DNA of 64,000 nucleotides from Pseudomonas anguilliseptica (lineage in GTDB: Bacteria; Pseudomonadota; Gammaproteobacteria; Pseudomonadales; Pseudomonadaceae), in NCBI RefSeq assembly GCF_900105355.1, contig NZ_FNSC01000001.1, forward strand, positions 3,782,001-3,846,000. The letters are read 5' to 3'. The notes under the pieces are model-generated. The model saw only the letters and a program-made list of their open reading frames with translations. It searched no databases and was not told the origin of the DNA. Positions 19,711-27,626 of the stretch are shown piece by piece (the stretch's first letter is position 1; every line of letters begins with the position of its first letter). Both the position numbers and the translations under genes were made by a program.

Positions 19711-19956
19711 GAACTCTGTCGTCAGTGAGCCATCCGGCTGCACCTTCATAACGTCAACCTCAAGGTCAGGCTCTCTGATATCTCGAGCCCACGCTTCAGC
19801 GTTGTTCAAGGTGCTGCAGTACACATCGACCTGCTGGAACAGCGTTCCTGGGTTTAGCACTACTGCGAACTTGGCTGCTGGCGGCGGCTTCTGTTTGCGT
19901 TTCTGTTTCATTCCGCCGCCAGCGATTAGGTCGATTGCGCGCATATTGATTTCCAT
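19708..19956 (-). CDS. Small phage protein with a start region copied from the methyltransferase gene
   Basis: 82 residues from ATG 19956, 78 from ATG 19944, or 67 from ATG 19911. The first ten codons (MEINMRAIDL) and the leader are the same as those of the cytosine methyltransferase at 21680; after IAGGGMKQKRKQKPPPA the proteins differ. The downstream portion (basic start, then PAAKFAVVLNPGTLFQQVDV) looks like a distinct small protein. This junction suggests a recombination event that put a new gene behind an old start. Function unknown. Confidence 0.6.
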   Translation of the reverse strand: MEINMRAIDLIAGGGMKQKRKQKPPPAAKFAVVLNPGTLFQQVDVYCSTLNNAEAWARDIREPDLEVDVMKVQPDGSLTTEF

Positions 19957-19994
19957 GCAGGCGCTGCCCTCCGGTATCGGATGCAGCGTTGTGG
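19935..19994 (-). repeat. Cassette 5'-leader repeat, copy A
   Basis: Fifty-four bases (19935-19988) are identical to copy B at 21659-21712. On the minus strand it contains GCTGCATCCG and a ribosome site CGGAGGGCAGCGCC just before the start codon. Confidence 0.85.
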
Positions 19995-20124
19995 GTTTGA
20001 AATCGATGGGGTGGGGTGCTGACTGGTTATGGCCTTTTTGAGTGACCACACCTTTACCGTCAGCGCATCGTCGGGATCGAGCGCAAGATAATGAGCACCT
20101 CAAGCCAACTAAATGAGGTGCAAT

Positions 20125-20250
20125 ATGTTGCGTTTCGCCGAAGAGCTGCTGCTTCAGATGCTTGCTAATTTACTGCTGCCAAAGCTTTTACAGCTGATTG
20201 CATGGCTCGATGTATTGCTTTGGGAGCCATGGCGCGCACTACACTTGTGA
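20125..20250 (+). CDS. Small Leu-rich hydrophobic protein
   Basis: 41 residues: MLRFAEELLLQMLANLLLPK then LLQLIAWLDVLLWEPWRALHL. GAGG lies seven bases before the ATG. The peptide is amphipathic to hydrophobic with 14 Leu, so it could be a small membrane protein. It converges on the second copy of the cassette repeat, in the same position as the morons at 18941 and 21801, which supports it being a real gene. Confidence 0.5.
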   Translation: MLRFAEELLLQMLANLLLPKLLQLIAWLDVLLWEPWRALHL

Positions 20251-20262
20251 TCTCCGCCCCCC

Positions 20263-20307
20263 CGGTCAGCGCATCAGGCAAGGAACGACCGGGCAGGGTG
20301 GGGCTTA
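20263..20307. repeat. Cassette 3'-end repeat, copy 2
   Basis: 45 bases, one mismatch to copy 1. The terminal TTA would be the stop of a leftward gene, but only a start-less reading frame (about 20305-20436) remains, so the gene it once ended seems to have been lost. Confidence 0.85.
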
Positions 20308-20436
20308 GGTATAATCACGCCGGCCATCGAACGAGCAGTCTCTGCCAAGACCACTAAATGGACGTTCAGGCTGGTCTGTGTGTGCTTGCGCCCGGACTGA
20401 AAAGCCAAGTTTTTTGACTATGGACGGGAGGTATTT

Positions 20437-20712
20437 GTGTCCGCAGGTGTAGCTTTCTGGAGTGTTATAGCCCTTATCGCAGCGGCTCTTTCTGTGCCGT
20501 TCTTGACGAGCATGCAGGAGTATTTTCGCTGGCGGTCGCTGCCGCAAGTGAGTGACTACTTAGAGGCTAACCCCCAATGCAGGACACTGCGCGGCATTAA
20601 GTGTGTGGTCTGTAATTCCGGCAGTATCAAAAATTGGGGGCTTACACGGGCCAACGACGAAGACCGCGTTTTTATTTGCAATCATTGTGGTACGCGGCTG
20701 TATCGAAACTGA
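20437..20712 (+). CDS. Membrane-anchored zinc-ribbon-like protein
   Basis: 91 residues. GTG start with GGGAGG seven bases upstream. One N-terminal TM segment (VAFWSVIALIAAALSVPFL) precedes a C-terminal CVVC...CNHC pair, a likely zinc ribbon facing the cytoplasm. Function unknown. It is plus-strand in a leftward operon, so it is another moron candidate. Confidence 0.6.
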   Translation: MSAGVAFWSVIALIAAALSVPFLTSMQEYFRWRSLPQVSDYLEANPQCRTLRGIKCVVCNSGSIKNWGLTRANDEDRVFICNHCGTRLYRN

Positions 20713-20747
20713 GGGGGCCTTCTCTGTCGGTTGCGTTGTTATTCGAC

Positions 20748-21680
20748 TCATGCCGCACGCTGTAATGCCGTGATGATTCGCGAAACGGGCACCGGGCAAA
20801 CAGCGTTGCCCATCAGGTGAACCGCCAGCCGATGGTTGCTGGGTAGCTGGTAGTCGTCGGGGAATGACATAGCTGCTCGACATTCAAAGCGGTTCAGCAT
20901 CCTCATGCGGTCGCCATCCACCACTGCCCACCGATCCCTCGTTGTGATCGTCCCAATGGGCCGGTCAAGGCTCCGGCCTGTTAGGCCGCTGCCCGATTTG
21001 TAGTAGGGCATGATGAAGCGCTCGCCAAATGCCTTGCGCCCAGCTGCCACCCGGTCAAGGGTTGCCACCGCTCGCCCAGTCTTCTCTACTGGCGACCATC
21101 CCGCGCACTCGAAGTCGACAAAGCTGCGCGCCGTCATGTGCTGCTGGCGCTGCATCTGAAGCATGAGCGGCGCTTTCGCCTTGGCCAGCACCAAGAACAG
21201 ACGCACCCGGTTCTGCGGTGCGCCGTGGTCTGCAGCGTCGATGACGTGCGGCGCGACCGAGTAGCCAAGGGCATTCATTGCCAGCGCCCATGGGCGATAC
21301 AGCTGCCAGTCAAGGAACTCGGGGACATTTTCCACCAGCACAAAATCAGGCCGGTGATATTCGGCTGCCGAGACAACGGCCCAGGCCGTGCTGCGGCTGG
21401 CGTCATGCTGTGGATTGCCCTTGGCTTTGCCGCGGGCCTTGCTGTGGCCCTGGCAGCACGGCGAGGCAAGCAGCAGGTCATGCGCCGGAACCTTCGACCA
21501 GTCCGCCTGGTGCAGGTCTTGGCAGACGTGAACAGCGCCAGGGTGGTTGATGGTGTGCCACTCAACAGCTTCCGGCCAGTGGTTTGCCGCCCATACAACA
21601 TCGCACCCTGCCAGCTCTGCGCCAGTTGAGAAGCCGCCGCCACCAGAAAATAGGTCAATTGCGCGCATATTGATTTCCAT
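20748..21680 (-). CDS. DNA (cytosine-5) methyltransferase
   Basis: 310 residues. Motif I is seen as AIDLFSGGGGFSTGAELAG (SAM binding). The catalytic motif IV is replaced in outline by LLLASPCCQGHSKARG (Pro-Cys nucleophile), motif VI is FVLVENVPEFL and motif VIII is PQNRVRLFLVLAK. Motif X (HRLAVHLMGNAVCPVPVSRI) is near the end. No cognate restriction enzyme is adjacent, so it is a solitary phage methyltransferase that may protect phage DNA from host enzymes. ATG 21680 sits behind the shared GGAGG leader; ATG 21668 is possible. Confidence 0.9.
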   Translation of the reverse strand: MEINMRAIDLFSGGGGFSTGAELAGCDVVWAANHWPEAVEWHTINHPGAVHVCQDLHQADWSKVPAHDLLLASPCCQGHSKARGKAKGNPQHDASRSTAWAVVSAAEYHRPDFVLVENVPEFLDWQLYRPWALAMNALGYSVAPHVIDAADHGAPQNRVRLFLVLAKAKAPLMLQMQRQQHMTARSFVDFECAGWSPVEKTGRAVATLDRVAAGRKAFGERFIMPYYKSGSGLTGRSLDRPIGTITTRDRWAVVDGDRMRMLNRFECRAAMSFPDDYQLPSNHRLAVHLMGNAVCPVPVSRIITALQRAA

Positions 21681-21718
21681 GCAGGCGCTGCCCTCCGGTA
21701 TCGGATGCAGCGCTGTGA
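21659..21718 (-). repeat. Cassette 5'-leader repeat, copy B
   Basis: Contains the start of the methyltransferase gene and its ribosome site. It is perfectly matched to copy A over 54 bases. Confidence 0.85.
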
Positions 21719-21800
21719 GTTTGATATCGCCATGGTGGCGTGAGGGGTATATGTGGGGTAGGGTCGAGGGCCGGCATGGGGCCGAATAAAGGAGCTCGGT

Positions 21801-22001
21801 ATGGCTTGGGTTGTAAAGATGACTGGCGATGATGGCGTGTTCTACGGTTCTACCCCCGATCATGAGGGCCTTCGGTATCGCCTTGGTAACCAGGAGTCGG
21901 CTGAAATGTTCGACTCCAAAGAAGCTGCCGAAGCAGTCTTCTATTGGTTCCACCAGATTCGCGACCTGCAGAAGTACAGCCTTGAGGCCGTACTAATCTG
22001 A
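21801..22001 (+). CDS. Small acidic phage protein
   Basis: 66 residues, MAWVVKMTGDDGVFYGSTPD at the start, unrecognised. AAAGGAG lies seven bases upstream. It converges on the third copy of the cassette repeat. No TM segment is seen. Confidence 0.6.
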   Translation: MAWVVKMTGDDGVFYGSTPDHEGLRYRLGNQESAEMFDSKEAAEAVFYWFHQIRDLQKYSLEAVLI

Positions 22002-22022
22002 CCGCCTCCACCCTCCCGCCCG

Positions 22023-22060
22023 AGCATCAGGCTGTGAATGGTCGGGCATGGTGGGGTTTA
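22023..22060. repeat. Cassette 3'-end repeat, copy 3 (diverged)
   Basis: Shares GCATCAGGC, the CGGGCA block and the terminal GGTGGGGTTTA with copies 1 and 2. It again ends with the stop codon of the leftward gene. Confidence 0.7.
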
Positions 22061-22240
22061 GGCTGGATTCAGGTCGTCCCACTTTTTGCCGACCAAATCT
22101 TTTACGGCCTCCAAGCCATGCAGCAGGCCGTCCAATCTCTCTTCCTGGCTTGCAATCATCGCTTGGTTGAGAAATGCCGATTTAATCAGTCGCAGAATTT
22201 CATGGGTTTGCTTTCGATTGCTCTCCATCCGCTCAAGCAT
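22058..22240 (-). CDS. Small helical phage protein
   Basis: 60 residues, MLERMESNRKQTHEILRLIK at the start, charged and helical throughout. The ribosome site is weak (GAGGGT, 12 bases upstream). Stop lies within cassette repeat copy 3. Function unknown. Confidence 0.5.
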   Translation of the reverse strand: MLERMESNRKQTHEILRLIKSAFLNQAMIASQEERLDGLLHGLEAVKDLVGKKWDDLNPA

Positions 22241-22284
22241 GATGCTGACTTGACCCTCTGAACGCCTGACCTTCTCTGCCAGCG

Positions 22285-22509
22285 TCAGCTTTTCAGCTTT
22301 TCAGCTATCAGTTCGTCATCGTCGTCTTTGTCATAATCGCTGCCCAGTTGCTCGGTATCAGCAGCTCGCAAGGCCAACTCCTAAATCAGTAAGAGCATGT
22401 ATTCCTCGCGGTCGTTGTCTGGCTGTATTGCTCGCCTTAGCTCTAGCGGCGCAATGCTTTGACAGATCACCGGTACGCCTTTACGACCGATCAGAACTGA
22501 TGAGTGCAT
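22285..22509 (-). pseudogene. Small phage gene interrupted by an in-frame amber codon
   Basis: ATG 22509 with GGAG seven bases upstream opens a frame of 42 codons (MHSSVLIGRKGVPVICQSIA and on) to TAG at 22381-22383. The same frame then continues for 31 codons (ELALRAADTEQLGSDYDKDD and on) to TGA 22285. One base change, CAG to TAG, would explain the break. It could instead be a 42-residue gene followed by a TTG-started one. It sits behind leader copy C. Confidence 0.55.
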
Positions 22510-22519
22510 CGATGTTCTC

Positions 22520-22557
22520 CAGGTGCCGCCCTCCGTCACCGGATGCAGCGTTGTGAA
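22520..22557 (-). repeat. Cassette 5'-leader repeat, copy C
   Basis: On the minus strand, GCTGCATCCGGTGACGGAGG and then GCGGCACC upstream of the amber-interrupted gene. It shares the core with copies A, B and D. Confidence 0.8.
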
Positions 22558-22596
22558 TTAAGGGTGTCGTGCTGCGGGTGGCCGGGCGGGCGGCGC

Positions 22597-22839
22597 TTAC
22601 AGCACGGCGGCGATTCGTTCGCGTGTTGCCTTGGGCAAGCCGCTGGAGTGCGCACGGCTGATTTGCGTCAGCAGTTTGTGCATTTCGGCAACGCCAGCAG
22701 TGTGCAGGGCGCGCTCGGCGCCAAGCCGGTAGGCGTATGCCTGAACCTCGGCCACGCTGGTGGTAGCGCCGTCCTGGTCAGCCAGGTACAGCTCACGGTC
22801 GGCGGCCAGGGCATGGGTGTCTTCGTTGGCGATCTGCAT
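22597..22839 (-). CDS. Small hypothetical phage protein
   Basis: 80 residues, unrecognised and largely helical (VAEVQAYAYRLGAERALHTA). GAGG lies nine bases before ATG 22839. It is part of the leftward early operon. Confidence 0.6.
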   Translation of the reverse strand: MQIANEDTHALAADRELYLADQDGATTSVAEVQAYAYRLGAERALHTAGVAEMHKLLTQISRAHSSGLPKATRERIAAVL

Positions 22840-22933
22840 CTAGTCGTTCCTCGGCACTGGCGTGTGCCAATGCGTTACAAGGCTGCGGTAAGTGATAGGC
22901 GCGGCGCCGTGCTGGCGCCGGCAGAAATAGCGG

Positions 22934-23941
22934 CTAGATGCCGTTGCGCTTCAGCTGTTCCTTCAACTGAGTCGGAACGCGGCGGATCGTCAGGCAGTCA
23001 CGGGCGCTATCAAACTCAATTTGCGAGCCCAGCAAGTGAGACTCGAAGCTAATCGACAGGCCTTCGGCGCGGCCCGTGAATCGGCGGAACTGGTTGATGG
23101 TGCGCTTGTCCGCCGGGATCTCTGTCGACAGGCCGTAATCCTTGTTTCGGATATGGTCGTGGAAGGCTTTAGGCCGCTCTTCATCTATCAGTTCGGACAG
23201 CTCCACCAAGGTCATCGGTTCGCCGATTTTGGCCTGGCTGGTTGCATAGCCGAGCAGGGCGTCAGTTTTCTCCCGCGCCAGATCCTCCGGAAGATCTTCG
23301 CTTTCAACGAAGTCGCTAAACGCTTTGAGCAAGGTGCGGGTTTCGCTTGGCGCGTCCAGGCCTTCCTGGCAGCCGATGAAATCGCGGAAATATTCGGACG
23401 CCTTTCGCCCGTTCTTACCCTTGATGAACGAAATGTATTGCTTGGAGTTGGCGTTGTTCAGCCATTCTGAAATGTTGATTCGCGCGGCCAGGTGTAGCTG
23501 GCCGAGGTCGAGGTGCTTGGCCTGCGTCACGCACAGTGCGTCGGTGACGGTCACACCTTCGCTGTGCTGCAGCAGGGCGATGCTCAGGTAGTCCGTCATG
23601 CCTTGCTGGTAGTGGACGAACAGAACGTGACCGCCGGTGGAAAGGTTAGATTCCTCCATCAGCTTCACCAGGTGCTCCACGGCCTGACGGCTGAAGCTGA
23701 CAAAATCACGCTCGGTCCGAATGTACTCGCCAAGCCAGCGGCTGAGCGGGTAAACGCCAGATTCAGCGTGAAAGAAGCCCCAGGCCTTGCCCTGCTTGGC
23801 GTTGTAGCTGTCGTTGAGGTCGGCGTGCATGTTGTCGAGTGCCTGCGACTCTCCCAGCTCGCTGCTGCTGGTATACAGCACGGCGGGCGTGCCGTCTGGC
23901 TTCTTGTCGATCAGGTGGATGATGCTGTGGCGGATTGGCAT
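22934..23941 (-). CDS. YejK/NdpA-like nucleoid-associated protein
   Basis: 335 residues, the full length of the YejK (NdpA) family, which binds DNA in the gammaproteobacterial nucleoid. Shared landmarks include GKAWGFF, FLVHYQQ-like [63 protein letters not shown] and the C-terminal [20 protein letters not shown] phage-borne copy in the early operon could alter host nucleoid structure or compete with the chromosomal protein; this is inference. The gene is led by repeat copy D. Confidence 0.85.
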   Translation of the reverse strand: MPIRHSIIHLIDKKPDGTPAVLYTSSSELGESQALDNMHADLNDSYNAKQGKAWGFFHAESGVYPLSRWLGEYIRTERDFVSFSRQAVEHLVKLMEESNLSTGGHVLFVHYQQGMTDYLSIALLQHSEGVTVTDALCVTQAKHLDLGQLHLAARINISEWLNNANSKQYISFIKGKNGRKASEYFRDFIGCQEGLDAPSETRTLLKAFSDFVESEDLPEDLAREKTDALLGYATSQAKIGEPMTLVELSELIDEERPKAFHDHIRNKDYGLSTEIPADKRTINQFRRFTGRAEGLSISFESHLLGSQIEFDSARDCLTIRRVPTQLKEQLKRNGI

Positions 23942-23956
23942 GTCGATTATCTCGGG

Positions 23957-23994
23957 TAGGCGCTGCCCTCCGTGACCGGATGCAGCTTGCTGGG
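23957..23994 (-). repeat. Cassette 5'-leader repeat, copy D
   Basis: Minus strand reads GCTGCATCCGGTCACGGAGG and then GCAGCGCC, 16 bases before the YejK-like start codon. Confidence 0.8.
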
Positions 23995-23998
23995 TTGG

Positions 23999-24295
23999 TT
24001 ATTCGGGCTCATCTGGAGCAACGAACTCGGCGAGTTCGCGCGCCACGCTTTCGCTTATGTGTATTTCGTGGCGCGGAATTGCGAAGGCTGGCGCTGATTG
24101 CTCGGCAGGCATGGCCGCCAGGTTGATCAGCATCAGCGACATGGCCTCACCTTTTTGCTTGATGCCGTGGCGTTGCATGAGGGTTGCTAGGGCGGCAGCT
24201 GTGCCCGGGTAGGTCTTGAGGCGCAACTCTTCAGCGCCGCGGGCTGCATCCTTTTCTGCTGAAGCCAGGTTGCGCTCCTGCTGGGACTTGGCCAT
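23999..24295 (-). CDS. Small hypothetical phage protein
   Basis: 98 residues. The middle (TAAALATLMQRHGIKQKGEA then MSLMLINLAAM) resembles a small DNA-binding helix pair, as in ribbon-helix-helix or MetJ-like proteins, but no family can be assigned. Highly charged N-terminus, acidic C-terminus. Confidence 0.6.
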   Translation of the reverse strand: MAKSQQERNLASAEKDAARGAEELRLKTYPGTAAALATLMQRHGIKQKGEAMSLMLINLAAMPAEQSAPAFAIPRHEIHISESVARELAEFVAPDEPE

Positions 24296-24416
24296 CAGGG
24301 GGCCTCCTTCACTGTTTGAGTCAGCGGCTCGCGCAGCTTTGGTGCGCGATCGCTATTACGCAGATCATGGTCTGCGATTCTCCGTGCCGCGATTTTGCGG
24401 ATGATTCGGATGCGTT

Positions 24417-24785
24417 TCACTCCGAAGCCGCCGGCCGCTTGAGCGTGATCTGGTAGCGCGCTGCCAGGCGCTCAACATCCGGCGAGGTCATGCAGATGCC
24501 GTGCGAGCGCAGCAGGCCGCGCATTTGGCGGGGCGTGCGCGGCGCGCTGCCTGTGTTGTCGGTGATGATCAGGTTGTCGCGCATCAGGGCGACGGCCTGA
24601 GTCTCTTTCTTGGCGGCGTCCCGGTAAGTGCTCGGCTTGGCGCTTTGCTTGCCGTAGCTGGTTGGCCGGTGTGGCGCGCGCTCGGTGTGGCTGAGTACCT
24701 GAACGCGGCCGGTGAAGGAGGCCATCAGTGCGGCAAGTTCGTTGCGCTCAGGCGCTTTGACTGCAATCAGTGCAGGTGCATACAT
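24417..24785 (-). CDS. Hypothetical phage protein
   Basis: 122 residues from ATG 24785. No recognised domain. The C-terminal 50 residues (TPRQMRGLLRSHGICMTSPD and on) have the look of a helix-turn-helix. It lies 48 bases after ssb in the leftward operon. Confidence 0.6.
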   Translation of the reverse strand: MYAPALIAVKAPERNELAALMASFTGRVQVLSHTERAPHRPTSYGKQSAKPSTYRDAAKKETQAVALMRDNLIITDNTGSAPRTPRQMRGLLRSHGICMTSPDVERLAARYQITLKRPAASE

Positions 24786-24833
24786 GGGAATGTCTCGGCA
24801 AAAAGAAGGGCGCCACATGGGCGCCCGAAGCGG

Positions 24834-25349
24834 TTAGACGATGAGGCAGCGGGAGCCTCGGTAGGGGTCGGCAAACGGTATGTCGTCATCGAAGCTGTCG
24901 TAGTCCGGTGCCGGCTGGCCGGTTGGCTGCTGCGTGCGTGGGGCTGGCTGGCGGGCTGCTTGATCTTGCGATGGGCGCTGCTGCTGCGGCGCCGTGCCAT
25001 CCTCACGCCTGCCGCCCAGCAACTGCATGGTGCCCTGCATGTCCACGACGATTTCAGTGGTGTAGCGCTTGATGCCGTCCTTCTCCCACTCACGGGTCTG
25101 CAGCTTGCCCTCGATGTAGACCTGGGAGCCTTTGCGCAGGTACTCGCCAGCAATCTCGGCAACCTTGCCGAACATGGCCACGCGGTGCCATTCGGTCTTT
25201 TCGACCTTCTGGCCGGTCTGCTTGTCCGTCCATTGCTCGCTGGTGGCCAGGCTCAGGTTGGTGACCGCGTTGCCGTTGGGCATGTAGCGGGTGTCAGGGT
25301 CTTGGCCGCAGGTGCCGACCAGAATGACTTTGTTTACGCCGCGGGCCAT
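24834..25349 (-). CDS. ssb: Single-stranded DNA-binding protein
   Basis: 171 residues. The OB fold begins [20 protein letters not shown] and includes [21 protein letters not shown] Gln/Pro-rich linker leads to DSFDDDIPF, the usual SSB-Ct tip, but a further 12 residues ([12 protein letters not shown]) follow it. It probably coats single strands during phage replication and RecT recombination. GGAGAGG precedes ATG 25349, one base from the exonuclease stop. Confidence 0.93.
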   Translation of the reverse strand: MARGVNKVILVGTCGQDPDTRYMPNGNAVTNLSLATSEQWTDKQTGQKVEKTEWHRVAMFGKVAEIAGEYLRKGSQVYIEGKLQTREWEKDGIKRYTTEIVVDMQGTMQLLGGRREDGTAPQQQRPSQDQAARQPAPRTQQPTGQPAPDYDSFDDDIPFADPYRGSRCLIV

Positions 25350-25350
25350 G

Positions 25351-25926
25351 TCAGAAAACCTCTCCGACAGGCTGAAGCGCCTGAATGCCAAAGTAAACGC
25401 GGGCGCAAGCGGCGGCGTCAGCAGCGGCGCGGTGCGCCTCGATCAGCTCTTCTCCGGTGAAGTGCTTGTAGGCTTCGCCCAGCTTTGGCAGCTTGTTCGC
25501 TGGAAGCGCCACAATGCTGCGCGACTGCTGACAGGTGCAGTATTTCGGGCCGGCCTTGAACTGATCTGCAATTTCCTCGCTGAAGTAGCGCTTCAGTCCG
25601 ATGCGGATAATGCGATCGTCAAAGTTGACGTTGTGGGCAATCCGCAAGCTGGCCTTTGCATGAATTGCCAGGAAGCCCTCAAGCGCTTCGGCCTCGCTGA
25701 TGCCAACGTCCATTGCCAGCTCGTTCGTAATGCCGTGAACAGCAATCACATCGTCAGGGATGATCCAGCCATCCGGCTTGATGATCGCCTCAAACTGCTC
25801 AACCAGTTCGCCGGCATCGTTGTAGAGCAGGGCGGCAAGCTCAACCAGGTGTGGCTGGCTCGGGTCATCGCTCGGGATCTTCCAGTTAGGTAAGCCGGTT
25901 GTTTCGGTATCGAATGCGTTCTTCAT
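25351..25926 (-). CDS. DEDDh 3'-5' exonuclease (DnaQ-like)
   Basis: 191 residues. Exo I is AFDTETTGL at residue 4, Exo II is [10 protein letters not shown] near 97, and Exo III with the catalytic His is [11 protein letters not shown] near 165. It resembles phage exonucleases of the DNA polymerase epsilon-subunit type and may trim ends during recombination. It lies between ssb and the YqaJ gene in a recombination block. Confidence 0.88.
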   Translation of the reverse strand: MKNAFDTETTGLPNWKIPSDDPSQPHLVELAALLYNDAGELVEQFEAIIKPDGWIIPDDVIAVHGITNELAMDVGISEAEALEGFLAIHAKASLRIAHNVNFDDRIIRIGLKRYFSEEIADQFKAGPKYCTCQQSRSIVALPANKLPKLGEAYKHFTGEELIEAHRAAADAAACARVYFGIQALQPVGEVF

Positions 25927-25982
25927 GAGCTGTTCCTAAATTATCCGGCAGCACGCTGTGCAGGCGTGCCGCCGTGATCGGG

Positions 25983-27626
25983 TTATGCCGCAGACGAATT
26001 AATCATGTCCGAGCAGTCGTAGTTGTAGGCGGCAGTGATCCAGCCGCCAAACGCCGTCATGCCCAAGGCAACGTCTTCAGTTGGCCCTTCGATAACGATG
26101 GTGATGCGCCGCACCTGGGCCTGTGTCACAGGCTCAGGCTGCGCGTTAGCAGCCGGCGCTGAGCGGGTAACGCTGCCGCGCGAGGAAACACCAACTGGTG
26201 CTGTTCCTGTCGCTGGAGAGGGCGCAACAGCGGCACTTGGTAGGACCTGCACCTCGCTCGCCGGAGGTGATGAATCTTTGCTTTTCTCTGCCAGGAGGGC
26301 GGCTGCAGCTTCCTCATTGGCTACGCGCTCTTCCTCGAGCTTTTTAGCTTTGGCTTGCTCTTCCTCGTACTCGTTAATGCGCGACTTGATCAGCAGCTCA
26401 AAGTCATCATTGGCCTTGAGAATCAGCGACTGCGCATCACGAAACAGAAAGGCATGGTCGGCTGCCAGAGTGCGCAGGCTTTCCAGGTTGATGCGAATTG
26501 CGTCGGCGATACGGTTGGCTTCGATCTTGGCGCGAGCCAGTTCGGAATCAACGGCATCGCGCAGACTGGCCAGCGTGCGCTTGTTCTTCATGGCGCCGGC
26601 AAAGTCGGTGGCCACCGAAGGCATGACCAGGCGGCCAAGGGTCTTGTTGATCGTGGCGATGTGATCGGTAAAGGCAGCCTCGGCCTTGGCCTTGATCGCT
26701 ACCTTGATCGACACCTCTTGCGATTTGACGCGCTTGTCCACCGCCAGGCGGGTGTCGCGGGCATAGGCCTTAACCCGGTCCAGAGCCTTGAACAGCTCTT
26801 CAATGCTGGCGGTCTGGCTTAGCGCCTGCTTCTTGGCTGCCTCAACAGCCGCCTCAACATCGCCGCACCACTTTACGGCCTTCTTGGCGTCGGCAAAGTC
26901 TTGGTCTGTTTGCAGGTCAGTTTTAACCGCCCCGATAACGGCCATGGCCGACTCTTCAAACACTTTCAGGTTGCTGGCGGTCACCATGCCAGTCAGCTCA
27001 ATGCGAAGTGCAGGCAGTTCATCCGGGGCCTTGCCTACCACTTCTTGGGGCTGCTCGACTGGTACGAACTCAGCCAGATCAGCCTCAAACTGAGCCCAGC
27101 CGGCCAGCAGCTGCTCGGCTCGGCCCGGCACTGGCCGGTATTCCAATTGATGGAAGTTCTCGGCAGTTCCGTCCGAGCACACGAAGATCGCCTTCTCGGC
27201 GCCGCTGACCAGCAGTTGCTGCTCAAGCTGCCAGTAATAGTGCGGTTCAAGTTCGCCGGCCTTGATCTGCGCTACCAGGCCTTGATTCAGCAGCTTGTGC
27301 TCAAACAGCACATCTTCAAGCATGGTCATACCGTCCATGCTGGCCAGCAGCATGCCGCTGGAGGCGACGACGGGGAAAAGATCCTCGCCGATCATGTCTT
27401 CAAGGATGGCGCGGGCCGATGCTTCTGCTGCATGGCCCTGGTCGAAGATGCGCTGCGTAGCCTGGTCAACGTCCGGCGCGATGCCGGACTTCTTCAGGGC
27501 CAGCAAGTCGGTGCGGGACTGGTACTTCGACACGCCCATCATGGCGGGCGCTTCGGAGGCGGTGAAGAACTTGGAGCGCAATGCCAGCCACTCCGGCGAG
27601 CCCTGTACCTCGGTATGGATTTTCAT
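25983..27626 (-). CDS. YqaJ-type viral recombinase exonuclease fused to a DUF1351-like region
   Basis: 547 residues. The N-terminal 190 match YqaJ/lambda-exonuclease-fold nucleases: GSPEWLALRSKFFTASEAPA, FDQGHAAEASARAIL, then EHKLLNQGLVAQIKAGELEP and HYYWQLEQQLLVSG, carrying Asp/Glu-x-Lys-like catalytic residues. Residues 210-450 are long helices like DUF1351 phage proteins. A Ser/Pro/Ala-rich linker and a 60-residue C-terminal domain follow. It supplies the 5'-3' resection partner for RecT, whose gene overlaps by 4 bases. Confidence 0.85.
   Translation of the reverse strand: MKIHTEVQGSPEWLALRSKFFTASEAPAMMGVSKYQSRTDLLALKKSGIAPDVDQATQRIFDQGHAAEASARAILEDMIGEDLFPVVASSGMLLASMDGMTMLEDVLFEHKLLNQGLVAQIKAGELEPHYYWQLEQQLLVSGAEKAIFVCSDGTAENFHQLEYRPVPGRAEQLLAGWAQFEADLAEFVPVEQPQEVVGKAPDELPALRIELTGMVTASNLKVFEESAMAVIGAVKTDLQTDQDFADAKKAVKWCGDVEAAVEAAKKQALSQTASIEELFKALDRVKAYARDTRLAVDKRVKSQEVSIKVAIKAKAEAAFTDHIATINKTLGRLVMPSVATDFAGAMKNKRTLASLRDAVDSELARAKIEANRIADAIRINLESLRTLAADHAFLFRDAQSLILKANDDFELLIKSRINEYEEEQAKAKKLEEERVANEEAAAALLAEKSKDSSPPASEVQVLPSAAVAPSPATGTAPVGVSSRGSVTRSAPAANAQPEPVTQAQVRRITIVIEGPTEDVALGMTAFGGWITAAYNYDCSDMINSSAA

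Noticed and set aside
20305-20547. Leftward 80-residue open frame ending at cassette repeat copy 2.
   Set aside because: No ribosome site, and half of it lies under the better-supported plus gene at 20437. The 3' part may be a remnant of a lost gene.
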